Source of the DNA: an uncultured Clostridia bacterium
Lineage (GTDB): Bacteria; Bacillota; Clostridia; Oscillospirales; Acutalibacteraceae
Reading direction: 5' to 3'
Length of the DNA: 64,000 nucleotides
Assembly (NCBI GenBank): GCA_937876205.1
Contig: CALEII010000004.1
Location: forward strand, 9,665-73,664
Shown here: in pieces, positions 24,655 through 32,885 of the stretch
How positions within the stretch are numbered: the stretch's first letter is position 1
Layout of the letters: each line of letters starts with the position of its first letter
The notes under the pieces: model-generated
What the model was told of the DNA's origin: nothing
Database searches by the model: none
Seen by the model: the letters and a program-made list of their open reading frames with translations, nothing else
Made by a program: the position numbers and the translations under genes

Positions 24655-26226
24655 TTGGCGGACTCCAACAATGCTGTTCAGACACAGACCGAAGAGCTTA
24701 ATACCAATTATGTCTATGAAAACAGACGATATGTCGGTACTAAGGAAACCGTCGGTTTTGTTCTGTGGGACGCAGCACAAAGCTTCAATATCAACAAGTA
24801 TTCAGACCGTTTCATCACAAACATCGTTCAGGTTGACCTTTCACTTCAGATGATTGAGCAGGCAATCAACGGTGTGTGGGATATTGTGAATGATATTTTT
24901 ATGGGTGCTATAGTTGATAAAACCCGTACAAGATGGGGTAAATTCAGACCTTATCTTCTTGCACTTGCAGTGCCCGGTCTTATCGGTACTTGTCTTTACT
25001 GGCTTATGCCCCTTATGTTTGCAGGCAGAACATCAATGGATATGACAAAGTTTGTGTTCTATGTTCTTCTTGCTTTCATTCGTGAAGGCATCGGTACATT
25101 CCAGAACATTGCACGAAACGGCTTGCTTTCAACAATAACACCACACCCTGTGGACCGAACCCGACTGATTACTCTGGCTAACTTCGCATCGGGTACATTC
25201 GGTGAAAAGCTCCCTGAGCAGATTATGACTGTTATCCTCGACCTTATAGATAACAGCGTCTTCAAGGGCAGCAGCAAAAAAACTTATTACCTTGCATCCT
25301 TCGTCGGAATGGGTATGTTCACAAACTTTGTTGCCAGCGGTATGTCAATGTGGTTCTTTATGAACAGTAAGGAAAGAATCATGCAGTCCGTTGAAACTCC
25401 CAGTATTGTGCAGGGTATGAAGTCGATTATTAATAATAAACCTATGTTGTTGCTGACGCTCAGCGGCTTCTTGTCAAGCTTTGGTATCGGTGGCAGTAAG
25501 AGTGACTATTACATAGACGTTCTTCATCTTGCATCAATGACTATGATTACAGGTATTGCAGCTGCACCTGTAAGCCCCGCTTCTTATGCTTATGTTCCCT
25601 GGCTGCGCAGACACTTCTCAAGTAAATTCCTGTATATTTCAACAAACTACATTTCAAATTTCCTTAACATTTTCGTATTCGGCATTGGTTGTGTCGGTAT
25701 GAACTGGAAGTCCAAGAAGGGCGGTATCTACCAGAGCACAATCGGTATGCTTATTGTTATGAGCATTTATGAGCTTATATGGACACTGTTCTACGGTGCA
25801 CGTTCAGTTATCGGTACAGAAATGTTCAATGAAGCTATGGACTACTGTGAATGGAAGAACGGCTACAGAACAGAGGCTATGACCTCAGTTGCAAAAGATA
25901 TTGTGCAGAAGGTTTCAGCGAAGTTCTCATCACTTATCAGCACAGGACTTAAAAAGCTTGTCAAGTATGACCAGACTGCTTACGTTTCAGGAAGAGAACA
26001 GACAGACAGTGTCAAGTTCTATATGTTTGCAATGTTTACAATTGTTCCTGCAATCACAGGCTCGCTCGGTATTTTCCCGATGCTCTTCTATGACCTTGAA
26101 GGTAAGAAGAAAGAAGTTATGTATGCAGAACTTCTCGCAAGAAGAGCAGAGCTTCAGAAGGCTGCTGACTCCGGTGACACAGAGGCGCTTGCAAAGGCTG
26201 CAAAAGAACAGAGAGAAAAGGTTTAA
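24655..26226 (+). CDS. GPH family (MFS_2) sugar:cation symporter
   Basis: Polytopic membrane transporter of 523 residues. I place the start at the TTG at 24655, eight bases after TGGAGG; the upstream ATG at 24640 overlaps that ribosome site. The segment NGVWDIVNDIFMGAIVDKTRTRWGKFRPY (about 79-107) is the signature of the glycoside-pentoside-hexuronide:cation symporter family (melibiose permease type). Around twelve hydrophobic helices can be followed, with a longer central loop (about 375-450). Probably imports a sugar or glycoside with sodium or protons, which would feed the cytosolic GH5 and GH3 enzymes, although they are not linked. Monocistronic with a strong terminator. Confidence 0.85.
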   Translation: MADSNNAVQTQTEELNTNYVYENRRYVGTKETVGFVLWDAAQSFNINKYSDRFITNIVQVDLSLQMIEQAINGVWDIVNDIFMGAIVDKTRTRWGKFRPYLLALAVPGLIGTCLYWLMPLMFAGRTSMDMTKFVFYVLLAFIREGIGTFQNIARNGLLSTITPHPVDRTRLITLANFASGTFGEKLPEQIMTVILDLIDNSVFKGSSKKTYYLASFVGMGMFTNFVASGMSMWFFMNSKERIMQSVETPSIVQGMKSIINNKPMLLLTLSGFLSSFGIGGSKSDYYIDVLHLASMTMITGIAAAPVSPASYAYVPWLRRHFSSKFLYISTNYISNFLNIFVFGIGCVGMNWKSKKGGIYQSTIGMLIVMSIYELIWTLFYGARSVIGTEMFNEAMDYCEWKNGYRTEAMTSVAKDIVQKVSAKFSSLISTGLKKLVKYDQTAYVSGREQTDSVKFYMFAMFTIVPAITGSLGIFPMLFYDLEGKKKEVMYAELLARRAELQKAADSGDTEALAKAAKEQREKV

Positions 26227-26242
26227 TATTTACAAGAATTAA

Positions 26243-26280
26243 GGCGTTGTGTTCGTAATGAACACAACGCCGTTTTTTAT
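26243..26280. terminator. Bidirectional terminator
   Basis: Perfect 12-bp stem GGCGTTGTGTTC / GAACACAACGCC (26243-26254, 26260-26271) followed by GTTTTTTAT, between convergent transporter and radical SAM genes. Confidence 0.93.
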
Positions 26281-26283
26281 GCT

Positions 26284-28170
26284 CTATATTATCTCATTCA
26301 TAAAAGTTGATGCGCCTTTTCGTCTGCCGTACCATACGGTAATCTTTGCAAAGTCGTGCCAGGAATCAAATACATTGTCCTGACGGAAGGAATATGAAAT
26401 CGCTTTCCTCTCAGGGCTTACTTTTTTACCCTGCATAAGAAGTGAAAAATATGTATGCAGGTCATATTTCAGCGTGAAGTCATAATTCTGTCTGAAGGGT
26501 GTTTTCAAGATGTTATCCTGATATTTTTCAATTTCACTGAAAATATCATCATCAATATCAAAGCTCTTCACAAAGGGCAGAATACTCTTTTTATATTCCT
26601 CATAATTCTTTATACACTCAATAAATGCACCCTCTTCAAAGAACCATATAATATTACCAAGCTCTTCGTTATAATAATTCCATTCGCCGTCTTCGGAATT
26701 TTCATATTTATCTCGGAAGGACACAAAAAGAGAATGAAGAAAACCCGTGTCTGTATTCATAATATATTCAAGCAGTGATGAATAGAAGTCATAATATGAC
26801 ACATTTTTTTCATAACGGAGATACAGAGCAAAGCACCTCAGAAGCCCCAGTGAATGAAAAGCCTGCAGACAGACAGAGAACATATTTGTGTCTACCCAGT
26901 CATTACGACTCATAGTGGATGTTGAACGGATTATGTATGAATACTCCTCAACCTCTTCTTTCAGGTCGTTTGCACTGTGAATATGATTGAATTTGACCTT
27001 CTCAACCTCAATATTATATTTATTAAGCATATCTTTTCTGCCGAGAGGTGAATTTGGCAGCACTTCGCAATAATAAACACTCACTGAATTATGCTGACCG
27101 TGGTCGAGAAGAGTACACAGCCCCTTGCAGAATGAATCCTTTGTTTCACCCGGAAGACCGAGAATCAGCTCTGAATAAGAGGGAATGCCTGCCTCATTAT
27201 ATTTTTTCAGAAGGTCAGAGAAATACTCCATTGAAAGATTCTTTCTGCCGATATTTTCAAGCACTTCCTCCGAAAGAGACTGATATGCAAGGGTTGCACC
27301 CTTATCCATACCGAACTCATTGAGCTTTTTACACATTCTGAAAACTCTGTCATTGCTGTTTTTGGTGTAGCAGCAACGGAAAACATCAGGATAGCCTGTT
27401 TCTTTTTTATAAGTAATCAGCGTGTCGATGATATCCTCATCACGCTCAAGAAGACCGAAATTTGCATCGGCACAGAAGATATATTCAATTTTATGGTCTG
27501 AAAGCCATTTTATCTCGGCATTGACTTTTTCGATGGGGAATTGTCTTACACTCTTTTTTGCGCACCAGTCACAGTATGCACAGCTGAAAGGACAGCCTCT
27601 GTTTGTTTCAATGACCGAAAGAAAATCCGTGTCAGGGTCATCATCGATTACTTCGTCGAGAGTGCCGTCAAGAAAAGGCGAGGGATAATGTGAAATATCG
27701 TCATAGAACTTTTCCTGAGTCTTTATGATTTCACCGTTTTTTCTGTAATAAATATTCGGGCAGTCAGCGATATCATCTTCGGTGAGAAGTGAAGCAAAGG
27801 TCTCCTCCCCCTCACCTGTAATAATAATGTCAATATACTCTTCCTTAAGAAGCATTGAACCGTCTTCGGGTGCATTGTGACCGCCGAAAACAATGATACA
27901 CTCGGGATACTTTTCTTTAACGGCTTTTGCAAGCGCCTTGTTGAATTCCGTATTCCACAGATAACAGGAAAATCCCATCATATACGGTGAGTCAAGAGAT
28001 GAAACAATATCTGAGATTTTATCTCTTTTATAAATGGGTTTAGGGAAAGTGTATTTCTCCCGGATTTCGGTAATGCTTTTGCAGTAAGAAATTATACAGC
28101 CGACACTGTAAGGCAGATAGACAGACTTGTCAAAAGAAAAGCCCACCTGCACCATATAAATATTCTGCAT
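26284..28170 (-). CDS. B12-binding domain radical SAM protein (paralogue 1)
   Basis: Enzyme of 628 residues. The start at 28170 follows GAGGTG by six bases; the GTG at 28179 is part of that ribosome site. Residues about 1-135 have the cobalamin-binding Rossmann-like layout (MGFSCYLWN, IIVFGGHNAP, ITGEGEETF). The radical SAM cluster is Cys193-x3-Cys197-x2-Cys200 in NRGCPFSCAYCDW, with the ELILGLPGET motif further on. The C-terminal ~230 residues are helical and shared only with the divergent paralogue. Such enzymes methylate or rearrange unactivated carbons, often in natural product or cofactor synthesis; the substrate here is unknown and no precursor peptide gene is adjacent. Confidence 0.88.
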   Translation of the reverse strand: MQNIYMVQVGFSFDKSVYLPYSVGCIISYCKSITEIREKYTFPKPIYKRDKISDIVSSLDSPYMMGFSCYLWNTEFNKALAKAVKEKYPECIIVFGGHNAPEDGSMLLKEEYIDIIITGEGEETFASLLTEDDIADCPNIYYRKNGEIIKTQEKFYDDISHYPSPFLDGTLDEVIDDDPDTDFLSVIETNRGCPFSCAYCDWCAKKSVRQFPIEKVNAEIKWLSDHKIEYIFCADANFGLLERDEDIIDTLITYKKETGYPDVFRCCYTKNSNDRVFRMCKKLNEFGMDKGATLAYQSLSEEVLENIGRKNLSMEYFSDLLKKYNEAGIPSYSELILGLPGETKDSFCKGLCTLLDHGQHNSVSVYYCEVLPNSPLGRKDMLNKYNIEVEKVKFNHIHSANDLKEEVEEYSYIIRSTSTMSRNDWVDTNMFSVCLQAFHSLGLLRCFALYLRYEKNVSYYDFYSSLLEYIMNTDTGFLHSLFVSFRDKYENSEDGEWNYYNEELGNIIWFFEEGAFIECIKNYEEYKKSILPFVKSFDIDDDIFSEIEKYQDNILKTPFRQNYDFTLKYDLHTYFSLLMQGKKVSPERKAISYSFRQDNVFDSWHDFAKITVWYGRRKGASTFMNEII

Positions 28171-28194
28171 CTCATTCACCTCGATTCTCAGTAT

Positions 28195-28223
28195 ATTATA
28201 TATTATAATTAAATTTTTTTCAA
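28195..28223 (-). promoter_or_regulatory. Promoter of radical SAM paralogue 1
   Basis: Minus strand: TTGAAA (28223-28218), 17 bases, TATAAT (28200-28195), 25 bases before the start codon. Confidence 0.75.
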
Positions 28224-28230
28224 CAGCTGT

Positions 28231-28259
28231 TTGACATAAAGGATGTAGTGTGATATAAT
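28231..28259 (+). promoter_or_regulatory. Promoter of radical SAM paralogue 2 operon
   Basis: TTGACA (28231-28236), 17 bases, TATAAT (28254-28259): perfect consensus. Its -35 lies seven bases from the -35 of the divergent promoter, so both could share a regulator. Confidence 0.88.
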
Positions 28260-28282
28260 TTTCTGTTGAAAAGAGTGATTAT

Positions 28283-30211
28283 ATGAAGAACATTTATCTT
28301 GTTCAGGTTTCCACCGTTTACGGTGAGGGCGAAAAGAAAAATGCCTATCTTCCCTACGCTGCAGGCTGTATTGCCGCTTATTCATGGGCAGATGAGAGAA
28401 TCAAGGCTGAGTACAACCTCGGCAAGTTTATCTATACCCGTGAAAACATTGAAAATGCTGTTGAAAAGCTCGACAATCCTTATCTTGTAGGCTTTTCCTG
28501 CTATATATGGAATATCGAATATAATATTGCATTCTCAAAGGTGCTCAAAGAAAGATATCCCGACTGTATCACCGTTTTCGGCGGTCATCATATAGCGCCT
28601 GACAGTCATCAGCTATCTGATATACCCACTGCCGACATTCTCATTCACGGCGGCGGAGAAGAGGCTTTCAAGCAAATTCTTCTGGCTCTCAAAGACAACA
28701 CTCCCCTTGAAAACATAGATAATATTTCTTTCAGAGGTAATGACGGCTTTGCCACCACTCAGAAGAAAAATCCTGAAACAACTGACTATCCGTCACCTTA
28801 TCTTGAGGGGATTTTTGATAACATTCTCGATGACGGAATTTCATTCTCAGCCCTGCTTGAAACAAACAGAGGCTGTCCCAATCAATGTGCTTTCTGTGAC
28901 TGGGGCTTCCTTAAATGCAAGGTAAGACTTTTTCCTATGGAAAGAGTGAAAGCCGAGCTTGACTGGATTGCAGAAAATAAAATCGAATATGTTTACGGCT
29001 GTGATGCAAACTTCGGTCTTTTCAACCGTGACCTTGAAATTGCTGAATATATGGCAGAACTCAAGCAGAAAACAGGTTATCCTCAGAAATTCAAAGTCAA
29101 TTTCACAAAGAACAAGTTTGACGTTGTGGGTAAAATCAGTAAGCTCCTTGTTGAAAACAATATGAGCAAGGCGCAGACAATTTCTCTGCAGAGTGTTTCT
29201 CCCGAGGTGCTTGAAATCATCGGCAGAAAGAATCTTGATATGGAATATTACTCAGACCTTGTGAATTTCTATGCAAAAGAGAATATTCCCACTTATACAG
29301 AGCTGATTCTCGGTCTTCCCGGCGAAACATATGAAAGCTTTGCAAAGGGTATGTGCAAGGTGCTTGAAAGCGGTCAGCACAGTGCGATAAATGTTTACCC
29401 CTGCGAGCTTATCCCCAACTCACTTCTCGGAAGCCGTGAATACATCGAAAAATATAAAATAAAGACTGTTCACAACAGATTTATACAGTATCACATCAAT
29501 CCCGACACGGTGAAGGAGGACATAGACGAATTTTCGTCCCTTATCGTTTCCACCGACACAATGAGTGTGTCAGACTGGGAAAAGACCTATCTTTTCGCAG
29601 TCACCGTGCAGGCACTTCACGCTCTCGGACTGACAAGATACATCGCAGTTGCACTGAAAAAATGCAGAAATATTTCATATTATGATTTCTATAACGGATT
29701 TATTGAAAAGGCACTGAATGACAGTTCGTCAGAATTCATTCACAAGCTCTGGATCTCATTCCGTGAGCATTTCTCTGCGGTTGCGAATAAAAACGGAGCA
29801 ATCGGTATGATTGACGAGCGTTTCGGACACATTATATATGAGCCAGATGAAATGCTTTTCTCAAAGTGTCTTATAGATGAAAATAAATTCTTCCCCGAGC
29901 TGCTGAAATATGTTCAAGAGCTTACTGAGGATGAAGAATTCACAAAGGAAATCGTTGCTTTTCAGAGGTTTATTATGAACAAGCCCGAAAAGCAGAATGA
30001 AACAATGGATTTCAGCTATAATTTTGCATCATTTTTCAACACATTTTTCAGTGGGAATGAAGATATTACACTTGAAAAGAAAACCACAGCAATCAGCACA
30101 AAATGCTGTCTTGAAGCTGAAAACTGGGCAGACTACGTCCGTGTGGCAGTATGGTATTCAAGAAGAATGGCAAATTCAACTGTCTGTGAATTCAGAGCAG
30201 ACAATAAATAA
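28283..30211 (+). CDS. B12-binding domain radical SAM protein (paralogue 2)
   Basis: Enzyme of 642 residues, a full-length paralogue of the divergent gene. The N-terminal cobalamin-binding-like domain (about 1-135) carries VGFSCYIWN, ITVFGGHHIAP and IHGGGEEAF. The radical SAM cluster is Cys198-x3-Cys202-x2-Cys205 in NRGCPNQCAFCDW, and ELILGLPGET follows near 340. The C-terminal region (about 410-640) shares blocks such as DTMSVSDWEKT, ISYYDFYNGF and VRVAVWYSRR with its partner. No strong ribosome site is seen, only GAAAAGAG. It is followed after 24 bases by mrp, then two more genes, so it probably leads a four-gene operon that includes a cluster carrier able to help load its 4Fe-4S centre. 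Confidence 0.88.
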   Translation: MKNIYLVQVSTVYGEGEKKNAYLPYAAGCIAAYSWADERIKAEYNLGKFIYTRENIENAVEKLDNPYLVGFSCYIWNIEYNIAFSKVLKERYPDCITVFGGHHIAPDSHQLSDIPTADILIHGGGEEAFKQILLALKDNTPLENIDNISFRGNDGFATTQKKNPETTDYPSPYLEGIFDNILDDGISFSALLETNRGCPNQCAFCDWGFLKCKVRLFPMERVKAELDWIAENKIEYVYGCDANFGLFNRDLEIAEYMAELKQKTGYPQKFKVNFTKNKFDVVGKISKLLVENNMSKAQTISLQSVSPEVLEIIGRKNLDMEYYSDLVNFYAKENIPTYTELILGLPGETYESFAKGMCKVLESGQHSAINVYPCELIPNSLLGSREYIEKYKIKTVHNRFIQYHINPDTVKEDIDEFSSLIVSTDTMSVSDWEKTYLFAVTVQALHALGLTRYIAVALKKCRNISYYDFYNGFIEKALNDSSSEFIHKLWISFREHFSAVANKNGAIGMIDERFGHIIYEPDEMLFSKCLIDENKFFPELLKYVQELTEDEEFTKEIVAFQRFIMNKPEKQNETMDFSYNFASFFNTFFSGNEDITLEKKTTAISTKCCLEAENWADYVRVAVWYSRRMANSTVCEFRADNK

Positions 30212-30235
30212 TTATAAACTCGGAGGCAAATTAAA

Positions 30236-31057
30236 ATGAGCGAATGTACACATGATTGCAGTTCCTGTTCAGCGAACTGTTCAAGCCGTGAAGGCGGTAT
30301 ACCCAAGGAGAAGCTTAACGATGCCAGCTCTGTAAAGAAGGTCATCGGCGTTGTCAGCGGTAAGGGCGGTGTCGGCAAATCACTTGTCACATCAATGATG
30401 GCTGTCACAATGCAAAGAAGAGGTCTGAAGTCTGCAATTCTTGATGCAGATATCACAGGTCCCTCAATTCCTCAGTCATTCGGTATTCACGAAAGAGCAA
30501 CAGGCACAGAAACAGAGCTTTTCCCTGCCACATCAAAAACAGGCATTGACATTATGTCAATAAATCTTCTTATGGAAAACGAAACAGACCCTGTTGTATG
30601 GCGTGGTCCCGTTATTGCAGGTGTAGTAAAGCAGTTCTGGTCAGATGTTATCTGGAAGGATGTTGACTTTATGTTTGTCGATATGCCTCCCGGAACAGGC
30701 GACGTGCCCCTGACTGTGTTCCAGTCACTTCCCGTTGACGGCATCATCATCGTCACATCACCTCAGGACCTTGTTTCAATGATTGTCACAAAGGCTGTGA
30801 ATATGGCTAAGATGATGAATATTCCCGTTCTCGGCATCGTTGAGAATATGTCATATTTTGAATGCACAGAGTGCGGTAAAAAGCACTTTATTTTCGGTGA
30901 AAGCAACCTTGAAAGAATTGCTGCTGCACACGGTATTCCTCAGATTGCAAGAATCCCCATTGACCCTGATTTTGCTTCTCAGGTTGACAAGGGACTTATA
31001 GAGCTCTTTGAAGGCGACTGGCTCGAAAAGATTGCAGACGCTGTGGAGGGTGCATAA
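30236..31057 (+). CDS. mrp: Mrp/NBP35 family iron-sulfur cluster carrier ATPase
   Basis: P-loop ATPase of 273 residues that binds and transfers Fe-S clusters in the cytosol. The deviant Walker A motif GKGGVGKS is at 42-49, the DMPPGTGD switch near 145 and the C-terminal C-x2-C pair in FECTECGKKH near 222. The N-terminus (CTHDCSSCSANC) carries extra cysteines as in NBP35-type members, which can bind a second cluster. CGGAGG precedes ATG. It sits 24 bases after a B12-radical SAM gene and abuts the C_GCAxxG_C_C gene, a context that fits cluster delivery to the radical SAM enzyme. Confidence 0.94.
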   Translation: MSECTHDCSSCSANCSSREGGIPKEKLNDASSVKKVIGVVSGKGGVGKSLVTSMMAVTMQRRGLKSAILDADITGPSIPQSFGIHERATGTETELFPATSKTGIDIMSINLLMENETDPVVWRGPVIAGVVKQFWSDVIWKDVDFMFVDMPPGTGDVPLTVFQSLPVDGIIIVTSPQDLVSMIVTKAVNMAKMMNIPVLGIVENMSYFECTECGKKHFIFGESNLERIAAAHGIPQIARIPIDPDFASQVDKGLIELFEGDWLEKIADAVEGA

Positions 31058-31510
31058 ATGAGCAAGAGAGAGACTGCGATTGCACTTTTTGAAGAAGGCT
31101 TCAACTGTGCACAGGCTGTTTCTGCTGCTTTCTGCGATGAAACAGGTGTTTCAAAAGAAGCTATGGTTAAAATGGCATCAGGCTTCGGCGGCGGCTTCGG
31201 CAGACTGCGTGAGGTCTGCGGTGCCGTCAGCGGAATGGTGCTTGTTGCAAATATGCTCTACGGCTATGAGTCACCCACAGACAGCGATGCAAAAATGAAT
31301 TGGTACAAGGATATTCAGTCAATTATTCTTGAATTCAAAGAGAGAAACGGCTCATATGTATGTCACGAGCTTCTGAATCTTCCCGAAAATGATGACAAGA
31401 GTCCCGTGCCCGAAAAAAGAACGGCTGAATACTATAAAAAGCGTCCCTGCAAAGAAATTGTGGGCGAGGCAGCAGACATTCTTGAAAAATTCATTGCGGA
31501 GCATAAATAA
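31058..31510 (+). CDS. C_GCAxxG_C_C family redox protein
   Basis: Small cytosolic protein of 150 residues that matches the C_GCAxxG_C_C family: NCAQAV with Cys17, GFGGGFGRLREVCGAVSG with Cys55, and conserved later cysteines in YVCHELL and RPCKEIV. The four spaced cysteines suggest a metal or redox role; the biochemical function of the family is not settled. It begins directly after the mrp stop codon and overlaps the aroK start by one base (TAATG), so it is translationally coupled to both. Probable association with Fe-S or redox metabolism rests on the neighbours. Confidence 0.9.
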   Translation: MSKRETAIALFEEGFNCAQAVSAAFCDETGVSKEAMVKMASGFGGGFGRLREVCGAVSGMVLVANMLYGYESPTDSDAKMNWYKDIQSIILEFKERNGSYVCHELLNLPENDDKSPVPEKRTAEYYKKRPCKEIVGEAADILEKFIAEHK

Positions 31511-32010
31511 TGAGTAATATCATACTTATCGGTATGCCCGGTGCAGGGAAAAGCACTCTCGGTGTGCTTCTTGCAAAGGCAATGGGCAAGTTTTTTATTG
31601 ACACAGACATTATCATTCAGCAGAAAACAAAAAGACTTCTGCAGGATATAATCGATAATGACGGTACAGATGCTTTTCTGAGTCTTGAAGAAGAAATTCT
31701 GCTCTCTGTTGACGAAAGAAACACAGTTATCGCAACGGGCGGCAGTGCAGTTTATTCTGAAAAGGCAATGGAGCATTTCAAGAAAAACGGAAAAATCGTT
31801 TATCTGCACGTTGACTTTTCTGAGATTGAAAAGAGAGTGACAAACATCACAACAAGAGGCATTGTGCTCAAAAACGGAAAAAATCTTGCAGACGCATTTG
31901 CCGAGCGCAAACCTCTTTATGACAGATATGCAGACATCGTTATTGATTGCACAGGCTGTACAATCGAGGAATCCGTGTATAAATTAACCGAAATTCCATA
32001 CATATATTGA
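31510..32010 (+). CDS. aroK: Shikimate kinase
   Basis: Cytosolic kinase of 166 residues that phosphorylates shikimate at O3 on the path to chorismate. The Walker A loop GMPGAGKST is at 8-16, the shikimate-binding Asp-Thr-Asp at 31-33, and the ATGGSAV motif near 76. The lid and the Arg of RKPLYDRYAD near 136-145 complete the family pattern, and the length is typical. It is the last gene of the radical SAM-mrp operon, overlapping the preceding gene by one base. No other shikimate pathway gene is adjacent. A promoter for the next gene overlaps its stop codon. Confidence 0.92.
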   Translation: MSNIILIGMPGAGKSTLGVLLAKAMGKFFIDTDIIIQQKTKRLLQDIIDNDGTDAFLSLEEEILLSVDERNTVIATGGSAVYSEKAMEHFKKNGKIVYLHVDFSEIEKRVTNITTRGIVLKNGKNLADAFAERKPLYDRYADIVIDCTGCTIEESVYKLTEIPYIY

Positions 32011-32035
32011 CTTTTGAACGAAAATATTGTAATAT
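32007..32035 (+). promoter_or_regulatory. Promoter of zinc-ribbon gene 32068
   Basis: TTGACT (32007-32012), 17 bases, TAATAT (32030-32035), overlapping the end of aroK. Confidence 0.6.
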
Positions 32036-32067
32036 AAAATTGCAACATTGCAAAAGGAGGATATTTT

Positions 32068-32490
32068 ATGAATTGTAACAATTGCGGCGGTCAGTATCAG
32101 GATGATATGAATTTCTGCCCCTATTGCGGCACACCAAAGGCGACAGAACAATATACTCAGCCTGAATATCAGCAGCCACCCTACAACGCAAACCAGTACG
32201 GCTATCAGCAGCCTTATACACAACCCTATGCCACATCATATCCCTATGAAAACCCGAAAGATAAGCCCTCAGCAGGTCTGAATTTCGTTGCGTTTTTATT
32301 CCCTATCGTGGGACTCATTCTTTACCTTATATGGAAAGATGAATACCCCAAGAAGGCAAAGAAAATCGGTAAATGGGCACTTGCATCGGTAATCATCGGC
32401 GTTATTTTCTACGCAATAGCTATGGTGCTGTGGTTTACACTTTTCTTTACAGCAGGCATGTCAACATTTTCTTATATGACAAGTATATAA
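32068..32490 (+). CDS. Zinc-ribbon membrane protein
   Basis: Protein of 140 residues. An N-terminal zinc ribbon has ligand pairs Cys3/Cys6 and Cys17/Cys20 (MNCNNCGG, FCPYCGT). A linker rich in Gln, Tyr and Pro follows (about 27-65), then two hydrophobic helices (about 70-92 and 105-130). This layout is common in Firmicutes and its function is unknown; a sensing or protein-interaction role at the membrane is possible. AAAGGAGG precedes ATG. It shares the terminator at 32521 with the convergent XRE gene. Confidence 0.8.
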   Translation: MNCNNCGGQYQDDMNFCPYCGTPKATEQYTQPEYQQPPYNANQYGYQQPYTQPYATSYPYENPKDKPSAGLNFVAFLFPIVGLILYLIWKDEYPKKAKKIGKWALASVIIGVIFYAIAMVLWFTLFFTAGMSTFSYMTSI

Positions 32491-32518
32491 ACCGGTTAAA
32501 ATAAAAATATATATTAAC

Positions 32519-32549
32519 AAAGAGGAGCTGCACTTTGCAACTCCTCTTA
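32519..32549. terminator. Bidirectional terminator
   Basis: AGAGGAGCTGCA / TGCAACTCCTCT hairpin (one mismatch; 32521-32532, 32536-32547), between the convergent zinc-ribbon and XRE genes. It overlaps the XRE stop codon. Confidence 0.75.
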
Positions 32550-32759
32550 TATATTGCGTTCTTTCTTATCTGTAAGACCTAACAGATAATCAGTTGACAC
32601 TTCGTAAAAGTTCGCAAGCTTAATAAGAATATCCGTTGGTATATCACGCTGACCTAACTCATAATTACTGTAAACCTGTTGCGAACAGTTAAGCACTCTT
32701 GCAATTGTGCTTTGAGTAATATCGTTATCTTCCCTTAAATCACGAATATGTTTATACAT
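32547..32759 (-). CDS. Small XRE family repressor
   Basis: DNA-binding protein of 70 residues, essentially one Cro/C1-type helix-turn-helix: ITQSTIARVLNCSQQVYSNYELGQRDIPTDILIKLANFYEVSTDYLLGL spans helices 2-5. No ligand-binding domain is present. Its own -10 (TATAAT, 32788-32783 on the minus strand) overlaps one of two identical palindromes in the divergent region, while the other lies inside the promoter of the divergent zinc-ribbon gene. This predicts an autoregulated repressor controlling both directions. GGTGA is a weak ribosome site, fitting low expression. Confidence 0.9.
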   Translation of the reverse strand: MYKHIRDLREDNDITQSTIARVLNCSQQVYSNYELGQRDIPTDILIKLANFYEVSTDYLLGLTDKKERNI

Positions 32760-32782
32760 ATACCATCACCGATATCAAGTAT

Positions 32783-32832
32783 ATTATACTGCAAAATGCA
32801 GTATTGACTTTTACTGCATTTTGCAGTAAAAT
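32783..32832 (+). promoter_or_regulatory. Divergent promoter with two XRE operator palindromes
   Basis: Plus strand: TTGACT (32804-32809), 17 bases, TAAAAT (32827-32832). Palindromes TACTGCAAAATGCAGTA (32787-32803) and TACTGCATTTTGCAGTA (32812-32828) are exact reverse complements, 25 bp centre to centre. The second fills the -35/-10 spacer of the plus promoter; the first abuts that -35 and overlaps the -10 of the minus promoter. Confidence 0.85.
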
Positions 32833-32885
32833 GTAAATTACAATCAGTTCCGACAAAAAGGGAACAATAAAACGGAGGTATATTT

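Noticed and set aside
28171..28179. GTG start for radical SAM paralogue 1 at 28179
   Set aside because: The GTG is the end of the GAGGTG ribosome site for the ATG at 28170. The same logic excludes GTG at 51971 and 58425.
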